From positions 19,416 through 83,415 of the forward strand of contig NZ_QUNO01000031.1 of assembly GCF_003387475.1 (NCBI RefSeq): 64,000 bases of DNA, written 5' to 3'. This DNA comes from Kutzneria buriramensis. GTDB lineage: Bacteria; Actinomycetota; Actinomycetes; Mycobacteriales; Pseudonocardiaceae. Positions 46,903 through 54,602 of this stretch are shown here, piece after piece. Positions within the stretch are counted from its first letter, which is position 1, and each line of letters starts with the position of its first letter. The notes below the pieces were generated by a model. That model ran no database searches and was not told where the DNA came from. It was given only the letters and a program-made list of their open reading frames with translations. Made by a program: the position numbers and the translations under genes.

Positions 46903-47178
46903 ATGAATCGAATCGAGCTGATCGCGCAGGACTGCACCGCCGACATCGCGGCGCTGGACCTCGCCGGTCTCGCCGTCGACCCCGTGGGTTGCGCGTGGGT
47001 GGTGGCGACCGCCGTCGGCATCGGCGCGGTCGTTGGCACCTACTTCGCCTACGTTCAGTGCAAGAACCACGGCTGCGTGCTGAACGCGCCGGAGGACTAC
47101 CAGGTTGATCGTGACCTCGCAGGCCTGACGGTCGGCGACATGGTCTCGATGCGGGCCGAGGTGGCCTCCCTGCGGTAG
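46903..47178 (+). CDS. Small precursor-like peptide P9 (91 aa), multi-Cys, heads the SDP-like operon
   Basis: A 91-residue peptide with AAGGAG 6 nt before the ATG. The start MNRIELIAQDC fits the family; LAGLAVDPVGCAWVVATAV carries the P-V-x-Cys motif and opens a hydrophobic, transmembrane-like core (about 26-46, WVVATAVGIGAVVGTYFAYV) followed by a Cys-x4-Cys (QCKNHGC). The C-terminus is LAGLTVGDMVSMRAEVASLR. The Cys pairs could form a disulfide as in SdpC-derived toxin. It is the only peptide in the same operon direction as the SdpB-, ABC-, SdpA- and DCC-like genes, so it is the best candidate substrate. Confidence 0.8.
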   Translation: MNRIELIAQDCTADIAALDLAGLAVDPVGCAWVVATAVGIGAVVGTYFAYVQCKNHGCVLNAPEDYQVDRDLAGLTVGDMVSMRAEVASLR

Positions 47179-47260
47179 CCGGGTCGAGGTGCGCGGCTCG
47201 CGGGTCGTCGGTCGCGCACCCCATCTCCCTCCTTCGTGGAATGTGAACTCTGGAGTGCAT

Positions 47261-48103
47261 ATGGCACAGGTGGACCTCCTACCAGCCGGTGACATGCTCA
47301 GCGTGGACAAGGCGCTGCGCGAGACCGAAATCCTCATCTCCGCGGGGATCATCCTCAGCTCGCTGGAAGCGATGTGCCGGCCGGAAGACGTCGAGGACGG
47401 CGGCCTGCTGAGCTGGCGAATCGGCCGCACCCGCTCCAAGCGCATGGTCCGCGGACGCGCGGCGAAGGTGTTCGACCTGCTGTTCACGCCTCCCGGCATC
47501 CAGATCCTGACCGCGATGCGGCTGACCGCGTCGACGATGCTCCTGTTGCCGGGCAGCCGGCAGGTCAAGGCGGCCGCCGCCGCGTTCCTGGCCGGCAGCA
47601 ACGTGCTGCTGCAGTTGCGCACCAACTACGGCGCCGACGGCTCGGACCACGTCAACATCGTGGTGTGCGCGGCCCTGGCGGCCAGCAAGTTCTTCCCCAA
47701 CGACGAGAAGGCCCGCAACGCCTGCACCGCCTTCATCGCCGGCCAGTCGGTGATCTCCTACTTCGCCGCCGGTCTGGCCAAGGTCATCTCGCCGTACTGG
47801 CGGGACGGCAGCGGCATGCAGGGCATTTTCCGCACGAAGACGTACGGCCAGAAGCAGGTCGGTGAGCTGCTGCAGAAGTTCCCGTGGTTCGCCAAGGCCG
47901 CGGGCTGGAGTGTGTGGGCCGGCGAGATGGCCTTCCCACTGGCGCTGCTAGCGCCCAAGCCGATCGCGCTCGGCCTGCTGGGCACCGGCGTGTCCTTCCA
48001 CGCCGGCAACGCCGCCTTCATGGGCCTCAACCGGTTCCTGTGGGCGTTCAGCGCCACGTATCCGGCCGTCGCGCACCATTCCAAGCACCTGCGTAGGGGC
48101 TGA
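47261..48103 (+). CDS. HTTM/SdpB-like integral membrane protein
   Basis: A 280-residue polytopic protein with about six hydrophobic segments between residues 80 and 275. NYGADGSDHVNIVVCAAL and SYFAAGLAKVISPYWRDGSG match the pattern of HTTM-domain proteins (vitamin-K-carboxylase-like membrane fold), the family of SdpB, which is needed to mature the SDP toxin of Bacillus. The ATG at 47261 has GGAG 6 nt upstream; the longer frame from 47189 is not supported. It lies between peptide P9 and the exporter. Proposed role: membrane-bound maturation (cleavage or disulfide formation) of the peptide. The exact chemistry is unknown. Confidence 0.65.
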   Translation: MAQVDLLPAGDMLSVDKALRETEILISAGIILSSLEAMCRPEDVEDGGLLSWRIGRTRSKRMVRGRAAKVFDLLFTPPGIQILTAMRLTASTMLLLPGSRQVKAAAAAFLAGSNVLLQLRTNYGADGSDHVNIVVCAALAASKFFPNDEKARNACTAFIAGQSVISYFAAGLAKVISPYWRDGSGMQGIFRTKTYGQKQVGELLQKFPWFAKAAGWSVWAGEMAFPLALLAPKPIALGLLGTGVSFHAGNAAFMGLNRFLWAFSATYPAVAHHSKHLRRG

Positions 48104-48106
48104 CCC

Positions 48107-49882
48107 ATGCCCGAGAACACTCCGGCCGGCCCCGTGATCACCAGGTTGCTGCGTCCGTACCGAGTCCAGCTCGCGATGACCGGGCTGGTCGGCCTGTTCA
48201 GCGCGGTGCTCTCGCTGGCGCAGCCGCTGCTGGTCGGCAATGTCGTCGGCGCGCTGACCGGCACTGGCCTCGCCGGACGGTCGATCCTGGTGCTCGTCGT
48301 GGTCTTCCTGACCGACATCGTGCTGCGGGCGATCGAGATGTACCTGCTCGGCCGCACCGGGGCGATGCTGGTGCTGAACACCAGACGCACAGCCGTCGAC
48401 CGACTGCTGCGGGCCACGATGGGCGCGCATCTGGGACGTCAGCGCGGTGACCTGTTCGTCAGCGCGGTGTCCGACACGGATCTGCTGCGAGGCTCGCTGG
48501 TGATGGGTCTGATGAACATCGCGGCCAGCCTGGTCATGGTCGTCGGCGGCGTGGGGTTGATGGCGTTCATCGATCCGCTGCTGACCCTCGTCACCATCGG
48601 TTGCCTGAGCGCAGCGGCGGTGGCCAACCTGTTGGTGGCCCGCCAGGTACGCCGGGCGATGGCCCAGAACCGGGAGGCGACCGGCAGGTTCGGCGGGGCT
48701 TTGCAGCGGGCCCTGGTCGCGATCGGCACCGTGAAGGTCAGCCGGGCCGAGGAGCGCGAGTCCGCGCGGGTCATCGGGCACGCCAATGAGGCCACCAAGG
48801 CCGACATGCGGGCAGTGCGGCTCGAGGCGGCCATGGCGCCGCTGATCAATCTCGGGATCCACGGCTCCTTCGCGGTCGTCTTCACCGTCGGTGCCGCCCG
48901 GATCGCCTCGGGAGCGTTGAACACCGGCGGTTTCGCCTCCTACCTGCTCTACCTGTTCTACATGCTCAGCCCATTGATCTCGCTGTTCACCAGCTGGTCG
49001 CAGGTCCAGCTCGGGGTGGCCGCGGCCCACCGGGTGACGGGTCTGCTCGAACTTCCCCAGGAACCGGTCGAGACCATTGCCGGCCTGCCGGAGCCGCCGG
49101 CCGGTGCGCCCGCGCTGGAGTTCGAGTCGGTCTCGTTCGGCTACACGGCGAACAAACCCGTGCTGCACGACGTGTCCTTCACGACGTCGACCCGGGGCCT
49201 GACGGCGCTGGTCGGACCTTCGGGAACCGGCAAGACCACCCTGTTCTCGCTGGCCGCCGCCCTCTGGCAACCCGACCGGGGTCGGATCCTCCTCAACGGT
49301 GTCGACCTCCGCGCGCTTCCGCTCGACGTGGTGCGCGGCAAGATCGGCTATGTCGAGCAGGACGCCCCGGTCATGGACGGCACCATCCGGGAGAACCTGC
49401 TCTACGCCAACCCCGGTGCCAGCGAGGAAAGCCTGTGGCGTGCGGTGGAGCTGGCCAACCTGACCGAGTGGGTCGACAGTCTGCCCGACGGTCTGGACAC
49501 CGCGGTCGGAGAGTCCGGCGCCGCCATCTCCGGCGGCCAGCGCCAACGCATCGCCGTCGCTCGAATGCTGTTGCTGGAGCCCGAAGTCCTGTTGCTGGAC
49601 GAGGCGACGTCGCAGCTCGATGCCGAGGCGGAGCTGGCGCTGCGTCGATCGGTGTACGAGAGGTCGAGGTCGACGACGGTGATCGCGATCGCGCACCGAT
49701 TGTCCACGGTGGTCGACGCGGACCGGATCGTCGTGCTTGACCAGGGCTGTGTCCGTGCCGTCGGAAGCCACCGGTCGCTTATGGAGCAGGACGAGCTCTA
49801 TAAGCGGCTGGTCACTACCCAACTGCTGCCCGAGCTGCCCGGTGGGCAGCTCACCGAGACCATTGCCGGGAGTAGCACGTGA
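48107..49882 (+). CDS. ABC exporter, fused membrane and ATPase domains
   Basis: A 591-residue ABCB-type half-transporter: six transmembrane segments (about 20-320) and an NBD with Walker A LVGPSGTGKTT near residue 367, signature ISGGQRQRIAV, Walker B VLLLDEATSQLD and an H-loop in IAHRLS. There is no N-terminal C39 peptidase domain, so leader removal must be done by another protease such as the M16 pair. It starts 3 bp after the SdpB-like gene and overlaps the hydrolase gene. Likely exporter of the mature peptide(s). Confidence 0.95.
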   Translation: MPENTPAGPVITRLLRPYRVQLAMTGLVGLFSAVLSLAQPLLVGNVVGALTGTGLAGRSILVLVVVFLTDIVLRAIEMYLLGRTGAMLVLNTRRTAVDRLLRATMGAHLGRQRGDLFVSAVSDTDLLRGSLVMGLMNIAASLVMVVGGVGLMAFIDPLLTLVTIGCLSAAAVANLLVARQVRRAMAQNREATGRFGGALQRALVAIGTVKVSRAEERESARVIGHANEATKADMRAVRLEAAMAPLINLGIHGSFAVVFTVGAARIASGALNTGGFASYLLYLFYMLSPLISLFTSWSQVQLGVAAAHRVTGLLELPQEPVETIAGLPEPPAGAPALEFESVSFGYTANKPVLHDVSFTTSTRGLTALVGPSGTGKTTLFSLAAALWQPDRGRILLNGVDLRALPLDVVRGKIGYVEQDAPVMDGTIRENLLYANPGASEESLWRAVELANLTEWVDSLPDGLDTAVGESGAAISGGQRQRIAVARMLLLEPEVLLLDEATSQLDAEAELALRRSVYERSRSTTVIAIAHRLSTVVDADRIVVLDQGCVRAVGSHRSLMEQDELYKRLVTTQLLPELPGGQLTETIAGSST

Positions 49883-50907
49883 ACCGCGTCACGCTGAAAC
49901 TGGCTCTGGCGGGCCTTGCTGGTGTGCTCGGCGCCGTGCCGTTCGCGGTCGGCGCCGCCTACCAGCGGTCCCAGACCCGCAAGGACGACCGGGAGCTGCC
50001 GGGACTGGGCGAGCTGGTCACCGTGGACCGGCATGCCATACACACGTGCCGGCTCGGGCACGACAATGAGGGCCCGACCGTGTTGTTCGAGAGCGGCTTG
50101 TCCTCGCCGTTGGAGATGTGGACCTGGATCCAGGGGACCGTGGCCGTGTCGGCGCCGACCCTGTCCCACGATCGTGCCGGTGTCGGCTGGAGCGAGTCCG
50201 GCCCGCTGCCCCGCACGGCCGAGCGGATCACCGCGGAATTGGAGCTGCTGCTCGAGTCGCTCGCAGAGCCGGGGCCGTTCGTGCTGGTCGGCCACTCCTA
50301 CGGCGGCATGCTGCTGCGTCATTTCGCCCAGCGGCACCCGGACAAGGTCGCCGGCGTCGTGTTGGTCGACGCAGCCCATCCCGAGCAGCTGACCCGCTCG
50401 GCCCGACAGCGCCTCGGACTACCGCTGATGCGCAACAGCGTGCGCAGCAGCCTGTTCTGGTCGCGTTTCGGCCTCGGCCGGCGCACGAGGAAACGGCCCG
50501 AATCGCAGTTGGACGGTCTGCCCGAGCCGGCTCGCGCGACCACGTTGGCGCGGATGATGGGCACCCGCAACTGGGTGACAACCGAAGCCGAGGTCGACGC
50601 CTGGCTCTCGCACGTGATCGACGAGACCAAGGACACCAGGTTCTCCTCCGGCGTGCCGCTGTACGTGCTGACCGCAGGCGAGACCGCGCAGGCCGACCCA
50701 GTGCACCTGCAACTCCAGCAGGAGCTGGCCGAGCTCACCGACACCGGCGTGCACCAGGTGCTGCCTGGCGTCTCGCACCTGGGCATCCTGTGCGACCAGA
50801 CCGCCGCCCGGCACACCGCCGCCGTGGTGCTCGAGGTGGTCGACGCCGCGCGTGCCGGCCGTGCCCCCAAGCTCGTCGACCCCGAACCCACGACAGACCA
50901 GCACTGA
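49879..50907 (+). CDS. Membrane-anchored alpha/beta hydrolase
   Basis: A 342-residue alpha/beta-hydrolase with one N-terminal hydrophobic helix (residues 5-27, LALAGLAGVLGAVPFAVGAA) that should anchor or secrete it. The nucleophile is in VLVGHSYGGMLLRH, an acid region is DAAHPEQL, and the late His is in PGVSHLGI. The GTG at 49879 overlaps the exporter stop. It could be an immunity enzyme, a lipid or ester hydrolase, or a protease-like maturation factor acting outside the membrane. Confidence 0.8.
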   Translation: MNRVTLKLALAGLAGVLGAVPFAVGAAYQRSQTRKDDRELPGLGELVTVDRHAIHTCRLGHDNEGPTVLFESGLSSPLEMWTWIQGTVAVSAPTLSHDRAGVGWSESGPLPRTAERITAELELLLESLAEPGPFVLVGHSYGGMLLRHFAQRHPDKVAGVVLVDAAHPEQLTRSARQRLGLPLMRNSVRSSLFWSRFGLGRRTRKRPESQLDGLPEPARATTLARMMGTRNWVTTEAEVDAWLSHVIDETKDTRFSSGVPLYVLTAGETAQADPVHLQLQQELAELTDTGVHQVLPGVSHLGILCDQTAARHTAAVVLEVVDAARAGRAPKLVDPEPTTDQH

Positions 50908-50918
50908 CGGAGCACACG

Positions 50919-51461
50919 ATGGTCAACACCACTGTCGCCAAGGCGGCCAGGTACTCGCTGTACGCGGTGCTGGGCACCTGGCTGGCCGCGACCTTTGTCA
51001 GCCAGGACCCGACCCGCAAGTTCGACAAGATCCGCAAGTTCGACCCGACCGGGTCGCTCATCCCGGACTGGCGCTTCTTCGCGCCCCGCCCCGGCATGCA
51101 CGACTACCACCTGCTGGTGCGGGACGAGCTGCCCGACGGCGAGACCACGCCGTGGAAGGAGGTCTGCCAGGTCGAGGAGCGGAAGTGGCAGCACTTCTTC
51201 TGGTACCCGGGTCGCCGGGCCGAGAAGGTCGTCACCGACGCGGTCTCCGGGCTGATCATGATGCAGCCCGACCTGAAGGACCGCAAGGAGGACGTGCAGG
51301 TCACGGTGCCGTACCTGACGCTGCTCAACTACGCCACCCACCAGGTCAAGCACCACCCCGAGACCAAGCGGGTGCAATTCCTCATCGCCACCTCGGCCGG
51401 CTACGACGAGTCCGAAGAGCCGATGATGTTGTTCCTGTCCAACCCGCACCCCCTGCCCTGA
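50919..51461 (+). CDS. SdpA-like protein
   Basis: A 180-residue protein with an N-terminal hydrophobic segment (about 8-25, ARYSLYAVLGTWLAATFV) and the motif LIPDWRFFAPRPGMHDYHLL near residues 45-65, which resembles the PQGWxFFT-type signature of SdpA-family antimicrobial-peptide maturation proteins. The rest is a beta-rich domain with WKEVCQVEERKWQHFFWYPG. GACGGAG precedes the ATG. Its occurrence with an HTTM/SdpB-like gene is the combination required to mature SDP. The similarity is motif-level only, so the assignment is moderate. Confidence 0.55.
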   Translation: MVNTTVAKAARYSLYAVLGTWLAATFVSQDPTRKFDKIRKFDPTGSLIPDWRFFAPRPGMHDYHLLVRDELPDGETTPWKEVCQVEERKWQHFFWYPGRRAEKVVTDAVSGLIMMQPDLKDRKEDVQVTVPYLTLLNYATHQVKHHPETKRVQFLIATSAGYDESEEPMMLFLSNPHPLP

Positions 51462-51472
51462 GAGGGGGCCTC

Positions 51473-52126
51473 GTGCTCGGACCCAGTGCGATCACCGTCG
51501 TTGTTCTCGGCGCGTTGCGCGTGTCCGACGAGAACGTTCGTCTGCTGCGGACCATCGCGCCCGAGATCGGTTCGGTGGAGCTGGTCGCCTCCGGTGAGCA
51601 GCTCTGCGCCGAGGCTGCAGTGTGGGGCCGGGTGGTGGGTATCGTCGATGCCGGCACACCAGGGCTTCCCGCGGTCGCCGAGCGCTTTCGCCGGGTCGCG
51701 GAGGGAGGTCTGCTCGCGGTGGCGGTGCATCCCAACGAAGCGCAGGTGAAGGAGTTGTTCGCCTGCGGCGTGATGGGTGTCGTGTTGACCAGCGGGCCGG
51801 CCGAGGAACTGATCACCGCGGTGCGCGCCATCAGCGCCGGGCACATGTTCGTGCCGCCGCAGTTCCTGCCGGTGCTGGCTGAGACCGTGCTGCGCAACCC
51901 GTACAACGAGCGGGCCCGTGAGCTGCGCGGGCTGCTCACCGAGCGCGAGATGGAGGTATTGATGCTGCTGGCCGGAGGTCGCACCAACCCGGAGATCGCC
52001 GGCCAGCTGGGAATTTCGGTGGCCACGGTGCGCAGCCACGTGCTGACCATCCTGCGGAAGATGAAGGTGCCGAACCGGACCGTGGCGGCGATCTGCGCGT
52101 ACCGGTCCGGCCTGGTCGGGGTCTGA
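51473..52126 (+). CDS. NarL/LuxR-type regulator with degenerate receiver
   Basis: A 217-residue protein from a GTG at 51473 (GAGAGGGGG upstream). The N-terminal 130 residues resemble a receiver domain but lack the usual acidic pair and a clear phospho-acceptor Asp; the C-terminal LuxR helix-turn-helix is clear (LTEREMEVLMLLAGGRTNPE, then VATVRSHVLTILRKM). No kinase is adjacent. It probably regulates this operon by ligand or protein contact, possibly sensing the peptide. Confidence 0.85.
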   Translation: MLGPSAITVVVLGALRVSDENVRLLRTIAPEIGSVELVASGEQLCAEAAVWGRVVGIVDAGTPGLPAVAERFRRVAEGGLLAVAVHPNEAQVKELFACGVMGVVLTSGPAEELITAVRAISAGHMFVPPQFLPVLAETVLRNPYNERARELRGLLTEREMEVLMLLAGGRTNPEIAGQLGISVATVRSHVLTILRKMKVPNRTVAAICAYRSGLVGV

Positions 52127-52137
52127 GAGGAGGCCGT

Positions 52138-52524
52138 GTGTCCGACGAAGTGCTGGTGTTTGACGGGGACTGCGGATTCTGCACGGTGTCCGTGATGTGG
52201 CTGTTCCGGAACGTGCGGCCGATCGGGGTCGAGGCGATTCGCGGCCAGAGCTTCGACCTCGCGGCACATGGGTTGACCATGGAGCGCGCGCGCTACGAGG
52301 TGCTGTGGGTGACGGAGCGCGGCGAAGTCGTCGGCGGTGCCCGCGCCATCGCACGACTGCTGCGGGCCAGTGAGCGATCCTGTTGGCGTCTCGTCGGCCA
52401 GGCGTTGAGCACGCCTCCGGTCAGCGTCGTGGCCGGCCTGGTGTACCGCGTGATCGCGCGCAACCGGCAGCGCATGCCTGGCGGCACCGACGCCTGCGCG
52501 GTGCGGATCACCAGGGACAGCTGA
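52138..52524 (+). CDS. DCC-type thiol-disulfide oxidoreductase (DUF393)
   Basis: A 128-residue thioredoxin-fold protein with the family signature DGDCGFC at residues 9-15 (DxCxxC). GTG at 52138 with GAGAGGAGG about 5 nt upstream. Coupling of such an enzyme with SdpA/SdpB-like genes and a peptide with several Cys suggests a role in disulfide formation in the product. The stop codon overlaps the left end of an IS element, so a few C-terminal residues or further genes of the operon may have been lost. Confidence 0.88.
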   Translation: MSDEVLVFDGDCGFCTVSVMWLFRNVRPIGVEAIRGQSFDLAAHGLTMERARYEVLWVTERGEVVGGARAIARLLRASERSCWRLVGQALSTPPVSVVAGLVYRVIARNRQRMPGGTDACAVRITRDS

Positions 52525-53386
52525 GAACGTGTTTGAGATCCTGCCGCTCCCCAGTGCCACTGACCTCCGGCAAAGTTGATCAGATGGCACGCGGCCGGCG
52601 GTACCCCGCGGATCTCACCGGCGCCGAGTGGGCGGTGGTCGAGCCTCTGTTGCCGCCACCGACAGCACGCCCACAAGGCGGCTGCCCATCCTGGGGGACT
52701 GTGTGCAGGTAGGTCACCCGGTGGGAACAGCGACGCCTGACCTTCCGTCTGCTCGACGCCCTGCGGGGCGCGGGTCCGCGCCGACGCCGGCCGTCTCCCG
52801 ACCCGAGTGCCGGGCTGATGGACTCCCAGACCGTCACGGGCGCCGACACCGTAGGTGCGGACACCCGCGGCTACGACGCGGGCAAGAAACCAGGCGGCCG
52901 CAAGCGGTTCATCGTCACCGACACCCTCGGGCTGCTGCTGGCGGTGGTGGTGCTTCCGGCGTGTGTGTAGGACCGGAACGGCGCCAAGCGCCTGCTGCTG
53001 GAGTTGCACCACCGCCAGCACCCGCTACTGTCGGTCACCCGCCGCCGGACCCGATACCTATTCGCCGACGCTGGCTTCGCCGGGGCACTGGTGGAGCGGG
53101 GCCCGTACCACGCTGCGCACCACCATCGAGATCGTCCGCAAACCCCCTGGCCGGAAGGGATTCTCGGTCATTCCGCGCAGGTGGGCGGTCGAACGGACGT
53201 TGTGCCTGGCTGACCGCCTACCGGCGGCTGGCACGGGACTACGAACGTTATCCCGCCACGTCTGAGGCCGTCATTCGGTGGGCATCGATTGCCACGATGA
53301 CCCGTCGTATCGCCCGTCGCGCACCGGCCGTGCGTCCGGGACGACGCCGCTTCGACCTTGCTACCCGAAGATCTCAAACACCTTCT
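52524..53386 (+). mobile_element. IS5-family insertion sequence, transposase frameshifted
   Basis: Terminal inverted repeats AGAACGTGTTTGAGATC (52524-52540) and its inverse at 53370-53386 match at 16 of 17 positions. The transposase (from about 52585: GRRYPADLTGAEWAVVEPLL, then [20 protein letters not shown] and VERT...WL-type end) is broken by frameshifts and a stop near 52970. The element sits exactly at the stop codon of the DCC gene and probably separated the cassette from downstream genes. Confidence 0.85.
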
Positions 53387-53455
53387 GAGAGAACGAGCAC
53401 GCGTCGGGGCGGTTCGGCATCAGGCCGGGACGCCCGACTGCTGTGAGAAGGAAAT

Positions 53456-54215
53456 GTCATGGCTACTTCTACTTTCCTCAAAGGCAGTAGGCAAACCGGC
53501 GTCGCAGTGTCCTCGCCGATGGCGCTGGCCGGAGTCTCACCGCGATCGGCCAGGGCCCGCAGCATCCGACCGGCCGAGTAGAGCCCGGAGTTGGCCGAGA
53601 ACAGCGCCGCGGTGAGCACGATCAGGTTCATGACGTCGCCGACGCCGGGGATGCCCAGTTAGGAGAACACCGTGACGAAGGGCCTCACCCCCTTGCTATA
53701 GGACGACCAGGGCATCGGCATCGCTAGCAGTAGCACGGTTCCCGCGTAGAACACGCCGATGCGCCACAGCACGCTGTTGACGGCCCGGGGGATCACCCGG
53801 CAGGGTGCTTGGTCTCGCCGGTCGCGACAGCTTGACGGACAACAGGTTCACCGAACTGAGCACGCCGAGCGCGACCAGTGCGGTTATCCCGTAGGGCATC
53901 TGCGGAAGCCATTTGTGCATGTAGTAGCCGACGGCGGTGATCTCGGCGATGCCGGCGCCCGCCAGTTCAGCCAGCCGACAGCGAAGCCGGCCACGGGCCT
54001 ACGAACTCACGAAGAACGCGGCCAGGCTGCAGATCGCGTAGGACAGCACCAGCGAAGGGCCGGCGTTCGCCGGCCGCCCGCCCGTGCCGAGGAAGAGATC
54101 GACCCCTCGCACCGCCGATCGCGACCATCTGCACCTGGCGGTTGCCCAGCGGCTTGCCGTAACCGATCGATGCCTCGTCTTCGGACACAGGTGCCCTGCC
54201 GACGGGAGAACTCAC
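53456..54215 (-). pseudogene. Amino-acid permease (APC family), broken
   Basis: The minus strand starts at a GTG (54215) with SEDEASIGYGKPLGNRQVQM then VAIGGA, typical of AAT-type amino-acid permeases; other frames give YMHKWLPQMPYGITALVALG and [20 protein letters not shown]. Several frameshifts and deletions remove most of the transmembrane helices. Confidence 0.75.
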
Positions 54216-54602
54216 TGTAGGTGCTCCTCAGCCGAACCGGTCCGCCCGTGTCGCCGGGCTCTCACTGTGATGCCGGACTGTGGCATTCACGCTCTCCTCG
54301 GCCTATGGTCTTGAGGAAGACTTGAGCTTTCGTAAAGTAGGAGAAATGAGTAGCATTCGAAGATTCAACGGTATTGTGCTCGTTGTGTCGACGATCCTTT
54401 GCAATCTGGCCGCCGATTCCGGAGAAACTGTCGGCGTGGAGGTGTTGTGCGGCACCTTCCGCTGAATGTGGGAAAAGGTGCGCTCTTCTCGGTTAGGTTG
54501 TGTGCGATCATCGCTGAGGCTTGTTGCTCGGAAACCATTGGCTCAATGGGGTTTTCCGTGTTTTGCGGTGATCGGGTTCCGTGTGCGGCAATGGGAGGCC
54601 GG
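54216..54602. other. Intergenic region upstream of the RbsA-like gene
   Basis: About 390 bp between the divergent permease remnant and the RbsA-like gene; no supported gene. It is more A/T-rich than its surroundings, as expected for a promoter region. Confidence 0.35.

Noticed and set aside
47948..49822. Long minus-strand open frame (624 codons) opposite the ABC exporter
   Set aside because: High-GC shadow frame: composition is rich in Gly, Arg, His, Asp and Gln, has no domain character, and the plus-strand ABC exporter has all its motifs.
51473..52126. Regulator at 51473 as a true two-component response regulator
   Set aside because: Receiver-like half lacks a clear acidic pocket and phospho-acceptor, and no kinase gene is adjacent.
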